Assembly (NCBI GenBank): GCA_018110855.1 | Contig: JAGBFZ010000376.1 | Coordinates: 1-13,726, forward strand | DNA: 13,726 nucleotides | Source: Oscillospiraceae bacterium | GTDB taxonomy: Bacteria > Bacillota > Clostridia > Oscillospirales > Ruminococcaceae | Reading direction: 5' to 3' | In this document: positions 5,348-12,571 of the stretch, one piece after another | How positions within the stretch are numbered: the stretch's first letter is position 1 | Layout of the letters: each line of letters starts with the position of its first letter | Translations under genes and position numbers: made by a program | Notes under the pieces: generated by a model | Database searches by the model: none | What the model was told of the DNA's origin: nothing | Seen by the model: the letters and a program-made list of their open reading frames with translations, nothing else

Positions 5348-6632
5348 GCTCGGACGATTTTATATGATCATTATTTCGTGCCTGACTGCGCTTGACATAA
5401 GCTGACGGCGCTCTTTTATACATTTCCCCAAGCGATTCTGCTGCCTCCTGCATCTTTCGGCGAAGCTCGGGAGGATCTATTATCTCACAGCCGCTCCAAT
5501 ACTCCAATGCCCACATCATAACACCGTCATAGGAGACCTGAAGAAGATCCACAAGCAGCTTGTCATCCTCAGTCTGATTAACGATAACATCAAAACCAAA
5601 GGTATCGATTATATTATTCATCAGCCATTTTTCGCAGAGAAGCCGCACACCATGCTTGCTGCCGGTATACATTACGGGATTTGAAAATTTATATTTAAAA
5701 AGGTCAAATTTCTGAGGATCGGGTAATTCGGCAGGATCGGAGGTACATTCCACGTCCTTCATTCTGTCCACACGGTAATTTATAAAAATATCCTCACCCT
5801 GTTTGTTTTTTGAATATCCCACAAGATAATAATATCCGTTTGCCCACATGAGCTTTACCGGATTTACTCTGCGGATCTCAGAATCGGTCTCCCCTCGAAC
5901 AGGATATTTAAGCTTTTTAACTGTCAGCTTTTTGTTTTCATCATATTCGCAGTATCTGAACCTTATCTGAGTAACGGTTTTTTCCTGAACCTTAGCCGCA
6001 GTTTTTTCCCATTTGATAGTGTCCTTATCAGATGTTTCAAAATCAGTCCGGTATTTTCTCAGGGATAATGCCTTATGTATCTCTTCGATATTCTTGTAAT
6101 ACTCCCCGCAATATTTCATGGCTTTTATTTTTGACAGATCGTAGGTCTCTCTGTTATATATTGGGGTGAGCTTATTGAGTGCATTTACTATCTTTCCGGT
6201 TTCATTCTCCTCGGCATAGGGATATATAATTACTGCGTCACGAAGTATCCGTACCTGTGCTTCGGTGAACGGTCCCTGTGCATAATACTGCTTCACAACA
6301 CTCTTCGGCGCTGACTTTTCTTCATTGGGAAAATCCTTTTGCTTTATCATAAGCCCGTAGGACAGCTTCATTCCAAGCACCTTATCTAATGTACGGCTTA
6401 TTGCTGACAGTATGGTTTGATCTGAAAAAGATGTGACCTCGGATGCATCCTCACTAAGCATATACATTGCGGCATATATTTCATTCCGGGATACCATATG
6501 ACCCTCAGAACTGTTATCGATCAGATAATTGATTATGTCATCACTTGTAATAGGAATAGGGTGCTTTGGTTCCTTCTTCTTTTTTATACTTTTCTCGGAT
6601 ACGGGCTTTTCCGGCTTGTCCTTCATACTCAT
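5343..6632 (-). CDS. WYL-domain transcriptional regulator
   Basis: A 429-residue regulator. Residues 1-25 are a charged tail rich in Lys. Residues 28-90 look like a winged helix-turn-helix (TSDDIINYLID, then SRNEIYAAM and TILSAISRTLDKV). The WYL domain covers about 220-298: RVNPVKLMWANGYYYLVGYS, then FINYRVDRM. A WCX-like C-terminal extension follows (about 328-406). WYL domains bind ligands such as nucleotides or nucleic acid fragments and control DNA binding. I start at ATG 6632 because GGGGGAG (6642-6648) lies 9 nt upstream and the promoter -10 box is at 6665-6670. A GTG at 6674 would lie upstream of the transcript start. The gene is divergent from the AAA+ operon, so it is likely its regulator, as with WYL repressors of defence islands. 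Confidence 0.88.
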   Translation of the reverse strand: MSMKDKPEKPVSEKSIKKKKEPKHPIPITSDDIINYLIDNSSEGHMVSRNEIYAAMYMLSEDASEVTSFSDQTILSAISRTLDKVLGMKLSYGLMIKQKDFPNEEKSAPKSVVKQYYAQGPFTEAQVRILRDAVIIYPYAEENETGKIVNALNKLTPIYNRETYDLSKIKAMKYCGEYYKNIEEIHKALSLRKYRTDFETSDKDTIKWEKTAAKVQEKTVTQIRFRYCEYDENKKLTVKKLKYPVRGETDSEIRRVNPVKLMWANGYYYLVGYSKNKQGEDIFINYRVDRMKDVECTSDPAELPDPQKFDLFKYKFSNPVMYTGSKHGVRLLCEKWLMNNIIDTFGFDVIVNQTEDDKLLVDLLQVSYDGVMMWALEYWSGCEIIDPPELRRKMQEAAESLGEMYKRAPSAYVKRSQARNNDHIKSSEQ

Positions 6633-6664
6633 AAACAATTTCTCCCCCGTCATAATTTGACTAT

Positions 6665-6693
6665 ATTTTATCACATAAACATTTTTTTGTCAA
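6665..6693 (-). promoter_or_regulatory. Consensus sigma-A promoter of the WYL gene
   Basis: On the minus strand, a perfect TTGACA (6688-6693) and TAAAAT (6665-6670) are 17 nt apart. Transcription should start near 6658, leaving a leader of about 25 nt that holds the ribosome binding site. Confidence 0.88.
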
Positions 6694-6712
6694 TTATCCT
6701 TTTTCTTCAAAT

Positions 6713-6741
6713 TTGCAGAAAATGATCATTTTGTGTATGAT
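6713..6741 (+). promoter_or_regulatory. Sigma-A promoter of the AAA+/VWA operon
   Basis: TTGCAG (6713-6718) and TATGAT (6736-6741) are 17 nt apart; the -35 box is the weaker part. The leader to ATG 6816 is about 68 nt. It holds a small hairpin, AGGGC/GCCCT with loop AGCA (6759-6772), flanked by AAGCA and TGCTT, which could extend the stem. A match to the palindrome half (GATCATTTTT, 6788-6797) lies just before the ribosome binding site AAAGGAGAG (6800-6808). Confidence 0.65.
6719..6732 (+). promoter_or_regulatory. Perfect 14-bp palindrome, candidate operator of the WYL regulator
   Basis: AAAATGATCATTTT is a perfect palindrome that fills most of the 17-bp spacer between the -35 and -10 boxes of the AAA+ operon promoter. 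It lies 26 bp upstream of the WYL gene's own -35 box. Binding there would block the operon promoter directly. The binding protein is inferred from neighbourhood. Confidence 0.55.
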
Positions 6742-6815
6742 ATGATGTTATTAAAGCAAGGGCAGCAGCCCTCAATTCACTGCTTCCGATCATTTTTACA
6801 AAGGAGAGATTTATT

Positions 6816-8486
6816 ATGAGTATCCGCAACATTGAAAAGCACAGCCTTGGCGAAAAGAAATATTTAAGACCCGGCGACTATGACAGCGAGGAGATATGTG
6901 AAGCAATATACTCAAGAAGCCGCTTTAATTCCCTTTCTGAGCTTCTTGCAAGACTTGACGAGATCGATGATGACGATTTTTCCGAGTACACCAACAAATA
7001 TTTTATCTCAGCCAATAACATAAACGACGCATATATTGCTGTTATGGCAATTTACTTCTGCATTTCACAGAAGCTTGACAGGATCGGTGAGATGATCCTT
7101 ATTGACGGTTTGAAGAAAAAATCTGCGGAAAGCAATGTTTCTGCCGCCATTAATATGTCGGCAGAAATGAACAATCCTGAGACAGCTGAGCTTATTGCTG
7201 ACGAAAACAATCCTTTGCTGCACATCTGCACTTCTCCGTCTGCAATTGGCATAACGGCTGATTCTCTTCTTGACAGAAGAACGGAATTTTTTGTATGCTT
7301 ACCTGCCATTTCTCCTGATTCCCCCGCTCTCAGCTCCACTCTTAGCTGCTGCAGCACTGTTCTTATCGGTACTGACAGCACAGAAGAGGCTGTTAATATC
7401 ATCAACAGCTATTTCTGGGAAAAAAATTTCAATGCAGATAATGTTCAGAAGGAGATCCGTTCACTTGTTAAACAGTCATACAGCTGCGATGAATACATCA
7501 TGTCTGCTGCCGCTCGTTTTGTTATCACAAATCATCTTAAAAATGATCCGTCAGGCAGAGACCTTACCCGCAGAGATTTCAAGGGTACGGGAAGTTTCTT
7601 TTCCGCTCCAGCCGAATCTTCCAAGATAAGAGGAGATTCACTTATCGGACTTGAAAACGAATCGGACAAGCTCGACGGAATCATCAAATCTATTATGCTT
7701 GACAAGATGAGATTTGACAGGGGTCTTTCTGACAGCTTCAACGGCTGCAGCATGGTTTTCGCAGGACCTCCGGGTACAGCCAAGACCACCCTTGCAAGAC
7801 GCTTTGCGGATATGCTGGCTTATCTCAGGCTCATAAAAAGCTCCGCCTGCTTCAAGGAATGCCGCAAGTCTGATATTGTTGGTCAGTATGTGGGTCAGAC
7901 TGCTGCAAAGATAGACTCCCTTTTTACTGAAATGGCTGAAAACGGCGGCGGTGTGATCTTCTTTGATGAGATCTACACACTTTCAGAAGAAAACGCCACA
8001 ATTTACGACAAGGAGGCTGTTACCTGCATTACTCAGAATATGGAAAATTTCCGCGGAAAGATCTTCTGCATTTTCGCCGGATATGAAAACAAAATGACAG
8101 AATTTCTTTCCTCAAATCCGGGTATGAGGTCCCGTATCAGCTTCGTTGTTAAATTTGAGGAATACTGCGATGATGATCTTTGCAGGATATTCATAAAGAT
8201 CGCTGAGGGAGAAAATTTCAAGGTTCCCGATAACTGCGATGATATTCTCAGAAGTTATTTTATCAGGCTTAGAAAGCTCAGGGGCGAGCAGTTCGGAAAC
8301 GGAAGAGAAGCAAGAAATCTCTTTGTGAATGCTAAGCAGAAGCACGCTATAAGGATAGGCGCACACAAGAAAATGACCGATAAAATGCTTACCGTTCTCG
8401 ATCTTGAGGATATTTCCGAAGCCTCTGCGGATATAATCTCATCTGAGCTTGAAAACAAGGAGAACATGATTTCCATCGGCTTCTGA
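6816..8486 (+). CDS. AAA+ ATPase of the SpoVK/CbbX type with a long unassigned N-terminus
   Basis: A 556-residue protein. Residues 1 to about 280 have no recognised domain and look mainly helical. The AAA+ module follows: Walker A GPPGTAKTT (317-325), a pore-loop motif DIVGQYVGQT (353-362, with Tyr358-Val-Gly), Walker B VIFFDEIY (D384, E385), an AGYENKM sensor-1 region, arginine fingers in NPGMRSRI (R438, R440), and a sensor-2 block NGREARNLF (495-503). The order and wording match the CbbX/SpoVK/EccA group, whose members form hexamers that pull on client proteins. The family core is usually about 300 residues, so the N-terminus is an addition, perhaps a client-binding part. It is the first gene of the operon, with AAAGGAGAG 7 nt before the start. 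The gene for paralog A follows after 16 nt. Confidence 0.88.
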   Translation: MSIRNIEKHSLGEKKYLRPGDYDSEEICEAIYSRSRFNSLSELLARLDEIDDDDFSEYTNKYFISANNINDAYIAVMAIYFCISQKLDRIGEMILIDGLKKKSAESNVSAAINMSAEMNNPETAELIADENNPLLHICTSPSAIGITADSLLDRRTEFFVCLPAISPDSPALSSTLSCCSTVLIGTDSTEEAVNIINSYFWEKNFNADNVQKEIRSLVKQSYSCDEYIMSAAARFVITNHLKNDPSGRDLTRRDFKGTGSFFSAPAESSKIRGDSLIGLENESDKLDGIIKSIMLDKMRFDRGLSDSFNGCSMVFAGPPGTAKTTLARRFADMLAYLRLIKSSACFKECRKSDIVGQYVGQTAAKIDSLFTEMAENGGGVIFFDEIYTLSEENATIYDKEAVTCITQNMENFRGKIFCIFAGYENKMTEFLSSNPGMRSRISFVVKFEEYCDDDLCRIFIKIAEGENFKVPDNCDDILRSYFIRLRKLRGEQFGNGREARNLFVNAKQKHAIRIGAHKKMTDKMLTVLDLEDISEASADIISSELENKENMISIGF

Positions 8487-8502
8487 AAGGAGATGTTATT
8501 CT

Positions 8503-9882
8503 ATGGTCAATGCTGACAGCATTTTACTTATCTCACAAACGATGAAATGCATTGAGTTCGGAACACCGGAGGATTTTTATGAGCTTATTGATGAATATAC
8601 CCATCAGATCGATTATTTTTCATTCTGCGGTTATGGCAACATTGACTCTTTAATAATGGATCATGCAGCCAAGCTTCTGACTGCCTATGCTGCACGATTT
8701 CCGCTTGAGTTTGAAAAGCAATACTTTTCAAACTTACTGAGCGGTTCCCTGTGCTGTGCTGCTGAGATCGCTGTTGCAGCCGATGATCCTGCCGCTCTCA
8801 CACTTCTGAAAAAGATCCATCTTTACAATATGTCTTTTTCTGAATCAGACTGGCTGATAGCTTATACTGGTTTTTTCAGACGGAAGGATTGTCTGATATA
8901 TTGCCTGAAAAATATCAGAAATATTTCAAGCGCCGTTTTCTATGCAATGATGATCTATCCTGACGATAGAGAAATAATTGGTCTGATCGATAATCTGATG
9001 GCGGGAAAATCTGAGGACGAAATAAGATCATTTCTGGAATCGGTCAGCTGTGATATAGATAATTACAAGTCCATTATCAGTAATTGGAATTTTATTGATG
9101 TCTGTTACAATATCTGCGTAAGATATGTTCCCCGTATAAGATCAAGCGCCAATATTCCTGCTGATATCTCTGAATTTATCAACAGACAACTGAGCTTAAT
9201 GATCCACAATTTCAGTTTGTCAGACAACTGTTTTTCACAGATCATTCTGTCATTTCTATCATCTATGAAAAGGCTTGGACTTTATTTTACCGACATTACC
9301 GAGATAGTCGGAGCTCTGGCATCCTGTCGTCAGAAATTCTCTGAAAATGAATTCTATGATATGATAAAAGAATATTACTTTCCTGTTTTTGGCAACAAGC
9401 TAACTATCAGACCCTTCCATTTTTCGGATATCCGCTATCATAGCAAAATACGAATTGAGGTACTCGATCTGCTGGATTATATCGGCATTGAAAGGATAAC
9501 CCTTGATATTTCATCGGAATCAGTCCCCACAGACCTGTACAACTTTGATTCTCTGCCCCGGAACGGCATAGAACATTCATTGTCATTCTGCCGCAGACTT
9601 GTAAGTCACGGAAGCGGCTTCATTACTGACGAGGATATGATCACAGAAAATTATTCCGCAGATATTATCACAAAAGTTCCGCTGCTGCTGGATCAGCTGC
9701 TGCTGCTTGGAGCTTTCAATCTGACTCAGATAGAAGACCTGATATTCATCTGCTCGTCAAACAAACGGATGGAAGCGCTTAACGTCATCAATAAATTTCT
9801 GATGAATCACAAGGCGTTTTCCGATCCTGACGCATTGCCGCAAAAAAACACCCCTGCTTTGAAAGGAGCTGTCAGAACATGA
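8503..9882 (+). CDS. Helical protein, paralog A (unrecognised)
   Basis: A 459-residue protein with no recognised domain, signal peptide or membrane segment. It is closely related in layout to the next gene. Shared blocks in order (A numbering) include LLTAYAARFP (58-67), DDPAALTLLKK (94-104), RKDCLIYC (127-134), CVRYVPRIR (205-213) with NIPADIS (217-223), SMKRLGLYFTDITE (254-267), RPFHF (303-307), DLLDYIG (322-328), ADIITKVPLLL (386-396) and RMEALNVINKF (422-432). Spaced helices with small residues suggest a helical repeat scaffold, possibly degenerate ankyrin-like. AAAGGAG (8486-8492) serves the start, and the end overlaps the start of paralog B by 4 nt (ATGA). The position between two ATPase genes suggests a subunit, adaptor or client of the motors. 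Confidence 0.8.
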   Translation: MVNADSILLISQTMKCIEFGTPEDFYELIDEYTHQIDYFSFCGYGNIDSLIMDHAAKLLTAYAARFPLEFEKQYFSNLLSGSLCCAAEIAVAADDPAALTLLKKIHLYNMSFSESDWLIAYTGFFRRKDCLIYCLKNIRNISSAVFYAMMIYPDDREIIGLIDNLMAGKSEDEIRSFLESVSCDIDNYKSIISNWNFIDVCYNICVRYVPRIRSSANIPADISEFINRQLSLMIHNFSLSDNCFSQIILSFLSSMKRLGLYFTDITEIVGALASCRQKFSENEFYDMIKEYYFPVFGNKLTIRPFHFSDIRYHSKIRIEVLDLLDYIGIERITLDISSESVPTDLYNFDSLPRNGIEHSLSFCRRLVSHGSGFITDEDMITENYSADIITKVPLLLDQLLLLGAFNLTQIEDLIFICSSNKRMEALNVINKFLMNHKAFSDPDALPQKNTPALKGAVRT

Positions 9883-11216
9883 CATTTTCAAACCGCCTGC
9901 TTTCCATAAAAGCTGCAAATTGCATAAACAGCTGTACAGCTGTGGAATTATCCGAAATGCTGAAGGAAATTTCAAATGATCCCAACTGTTTCTTCGGAAA
10001 TAATTTATGTGCCGACCCTGTTTTATGTTTTAACGTTGCTGATATGCTGACTGCCTATGCTGCCCGATATCCCGAACAATTCTATAATGAGACTCTTGCA
10101 TCAGGAACAGACAGTATTCTTATCTCAACGGTTCAGATCGCAATTTTAAAAGATGATCCTGCTGCATTTACATTGCTGAAAAAAGCCATAATGGGTACTC
10201 TGCACAGCAAATCCATTCCAATGGGCGGCAATTTCAAGGATATTTTGTCTGCTGCTGCATTAAAACGGCGGACTGACTGCCTGACTTATTGCATGGATAA
10301 TATTGAGAATATTTCAATGCTTATCAACCCTGAGCTTATTTTCTATCTGTATGATAATGATATGACCGATGTGGTTGATATTCTTCTGACAGGAAGATCC
10401 AAGGAGGAGATCGCTGCCATTTTCACAGATCACGGATTTATGTATAGCTTTGACAGCTCAAAATTCAAAAAAAACATCTCGGAATATATATATGAGACAT
10501 GTGTAAGATACATCCCGGAAATCAGGGATTCAGATAATATCCCTGCGGCAGTATCTGATTTCATTTATTTCACTGACAGAGAAAGCACTACGCTCTCTAT
10601 ACTTAAAAGCCGGATATTTACCTACAACAGTCCATTAAATAATATCAGATCCGAGCTTTCTGCGATGAAGCGTCTTGGTTTGTTTTTCACTGATATTACC
10701 GAGCTTGTCCTTTTTTTGAACCGGAAATCATTTGGCAGCATTGAAAATATTCTGGATATCGTTAATGAGATCTTTCTTCCTGTTATTAAAGACACAGCCT
10801 TTTTCCGACCGTTCTATTGCATAACAAACTACTATGTAGATTCTGATACGAGAAATGATCTGTTCAGACTTTTTGATCTGATCGGAAAGGATCGGATCCG
10901 CTTTGATATAAGAGATAAGGCTCTTGAAGCATCTCAGCTGAATATTGATGAATATTTTAATAAAAACCATAAGCATATCCCTCAGCTTTTCCGCAGATTT
11001 GTCAGCAGCGGAATTAAATTCGTAACTGATGATGATCTCAGAGAAGGCTGCGCTGCAGACGTTATTACACATATACCCCTGCTGCTCAGCGCAATGCTTC
11101 AGCAAAACGCATTCAGCAGCGATCAGATATATGCTCTTATCTGCAAGGCTTCATCCGAGAAGAGGACAGAAGCCCTGAATATCATTAACAAATATATTAT
11201 CAGTTCCCGAAAGTAG
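9879..11216 (+). CDS. Helical protein, paralog B (unrecognised)
   Basis: A 445-residue protein, colinear with paralog A from start to end. The matching blocks are MLTAYAARYP (56-65), DDPAAFTLLKK (92-102), RRTDCLTYC (130-138), CVRYIPEIR (208-216) with NIPAAVS (220-226), SAMKRLGLFFTDITE (261-275), RPFYC (310-314), LFDLIG (331-336), ADVITHIPLLL (393-403) and RTEALNIINKY (429-439). The middle and the loops differ strongly, so the duplication is old and both copies have been kept. It starts at ATG 9879 inside the stop of paralog A, with AAAGGAG at 9862-9868, so the two are probably translated in a coupled way, perhaps to give a heteromeric complex. No catalytic motif was recognised. Confidence 0.8.
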   Translation: MTFSNRLLSIKAANCINSCTAVELSEMLKEISNDPNCFFGNNLCADPVLCFNVADMLTAYAARYPEQFYNETLASGTDSILISTVQIAILKDDPAAFTLLKKAIMGTLHSKSIPMGGNFKDILSAAALKRRTDCLTYCMDNIENISMLINPELIFYLYDNDMTDVVDILLTGRSKEEIAAIFTDHGFMYSFDSSKFKKNISEYIYETCVRYIPEIRDSDNIPAAVSDFIYFTDRESTTLSILKSRIFTYNSPLNNIRSELSAMKRLGLFFTDITELVLFLNRKSFGSIENILDIVNEIFLPVIKDTAFFRPFYCITNYYVDSDTRNDLFRLFDLIGKDRIRFDIRDKALEASQLNIDEYFNKNHKHIPQLFRRFVSSGIKFVTDDDLREGCAADVITHIPLLLSAMLQQNAFSSDQIYALICKASSEKRTEALNIINKYIISSRK

Positions 11217-11238
11217 TTTTACGCATTTCTGCATAAAA
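11217..11238 (+). repeat. Small inverted repeat between paralog B and the MoxR-type gene
   Basis: TTTTACGCA (11217-11225) and TGCATAAAA (11230-11238) pair over 9 bp with one C-A mismatch and a TTTC loop. No T-run follows closely. It may be a weak attenuator or RNA-processing hairpin within the operon. A TATGAT at 11252-11257 could be part of an internal promoter, but I see no good -35 box. Confidence 0.4.
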
Positions 11239-11311
11239 CGCTTCAGAATGATATGATACAATAATATCAATGAGAAAGAACTCAGAAAATAATTTACGGA
11301 GGTAAATAATT

Positions 11312-12550
11312 ATGGCAAAGGAAAAAATAATCGCTGCGGCAAACCACTCTATTTCTATCGCACAGGCTGCAAAGGAGCTTGAAAACATCTGCATCTCATA
11401 TCTTGAAAAGGATCCATCCGGTGAATATCTCATCCCTGTAAACAGACAGCGTCCTGTTATGCTTATCGGTCCTGCCGGCATCGGCAAGACTGATATTCCC
11501 AGACAGACTGCCGAAAAGCTGGGGCTTGGCTTTGTATCCTACTCCATCACCCACCACACAAGACAAAGCGCTCTCGGTCTCCCGAAGCTGGTGACTAAGA
11601 CTTATAACGACGAACCCATTTCTGTTACGGAATATACCGCCAGCGAGATAGTTGCATCTGTCAAGGACGAGATCGAAAGAACAGGCAATCCAAACGGTAT
11701 CCTCTTCATTGATGAAGTAAACTGCGCTTCCGAGAGTCTCTCCGCTCCCATGCTTCAGCTCTTCCAGAATAAGACCTTAGGACAGAGCAGGATACCCGAT
11801 GGCTGGATACTTATCATGGCAGGAAATCCCCCCGAGTACAACAAGAGCGTTAAGGAATTTGACGCTGTTACTCGTGACCGTCTCAGAGTAATAAACGTTA
11901 TCCCTGACAGTAAGGCTTGGCTTGATTATGCTGCAAAGCGCTCTTTGAATCCTATTGTAACTGCCTACATCACCACCAATGAGCAGGCACTTTACACATT
12001 CGATGAGAATACCGCCAGCGTTGTTACTCCAAGAGGCTGGGAGGAGCTTTCCATCACCATCGACTCCTATGAAAAGAACAATTTCCCCATTTCTGCCGAA
12101 CTGGTTGAGCAGTACATTTCCGTTCCCTCGGAAGCTGATGAATTTTACAACTATTACCGCCTTGTGAAGGATACGATCTCCGAAGAGGAAATTGACCTTA
12201 TTATTGCGGGCAAGGCTGACAAGAATATTATGAAAAAACTTTCGGGCTGCAATATCAGCGTACGCTTCATGCTTATTGAATGCATGAAGAGAAAGCTCCA
12301 CAAGACTGCAATTTCAGGCGATAATATGGGCGTTAACGAGAGTATGAACAATATTCTTGATTTCGTTGAAAAGCTTTTCGGAAAGAACGGCGAGATCGAA
12401 ATATTCATGAGCGGTATCCTTTCTGACAGCGATATTGTAAAGTCTGTTGTTATTATGGGCAATTCCCGCTTCAGCAAATATCTAGACGAGATCACCACTG
12501 CCGACAGCCAGATCAAAAAGAAAATGAAGAAGGTTGCTTCTGCATCATAA
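11312..12550 (+). CDS. MoxR/AAA_5-type AAA+ ATPase
   Basis: A 412-residue ATPase of the MoxR/CbbQ-like branch. Walker A is GPAGIGKTD (53-61), Walker B is ILFIDEVN (D134, E135), sensor 1 is AGNPPE (N172), and the arginine region is TRDRLRV (R188, R190). TPRGWEEL (239-246) is the sensor-2 motif typical of AAA_5 ATPases. The rest is a helical lid plus a C-terminal region rich in Lys. Such ATPases act with a VWA-domain partner to remodel or assemble protein complexes. Here the next gene, 21 nt downstream, encodes that partner. GGAGGT at 11298-11303 with 8 nt spacing is strong. The 95-bp gap before it is the longest in the operon, so its level may be set partly by its own signals. Confidence 0.9.
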   Translation: MAKEKIIAAANHSISIAQAAKELENICISYLEKDPSGEYLIPVNRQRPVMLIGPAGIGKTDIPRQTAEKLGLGFVSYSITHHTRQSALGLPKLVTKTYNDEPISVTEYTASEIVASVKDEIERTGNPNGILFIDEVNCASESLSAPMLQLFQNKTLGQSRIPDGWILIMAGNPPEYNKSVKEFDAVTRDRLRVINVIPDSKAWLDYAAKRSLNPIVTAYITTNEQALYTFDENTASVVTPRGWEELSITIDSYEKNNFPISAELVEQYISVPSEADEFYNYYRLVKDTISEEEIDLIIAGKADKNIMKKLSGCNISVRFMLIECMKRKLHKTAISGDNMGVNESMNNILDFVEKLFGKNGEIEIFMSGILSDSDIVKSVVIMGNSRFSKYLDEITTADSQIKKKMKKVASAS

Positions 12551-12571
12551 TTTGAAAGGACGGTCTATCTT

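Noticed and set aside
5362..5373. Palindromic ATGATCAT core near the end of the WYL gene
   Set aside because: It matches only the 8-bp core of the operator candidate and is explained by codons for Asp-His within the coding sequence.
6633..6674. GTG start at 6674 for the WYL regulator
   Set aside because: The consensus -10 box is at 6665-6670, so the transcript begins downstream of that codon. ATG 6632 has the ribosome binding site.
6788..6797. GATCATTTTT as a second operator
   Set aside because: It is only a half-site, and the same ten bases also occur inside the Gx-type gene at 3278-3287, so chance is a fair explanation. Mentioned only as a possibility.
11252..11262. Internal promoter before the MoxR-type gene
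   Set aside because: TATGAT and TACAAT are present, but no acceptable -35 box at 16-19 nt was found.
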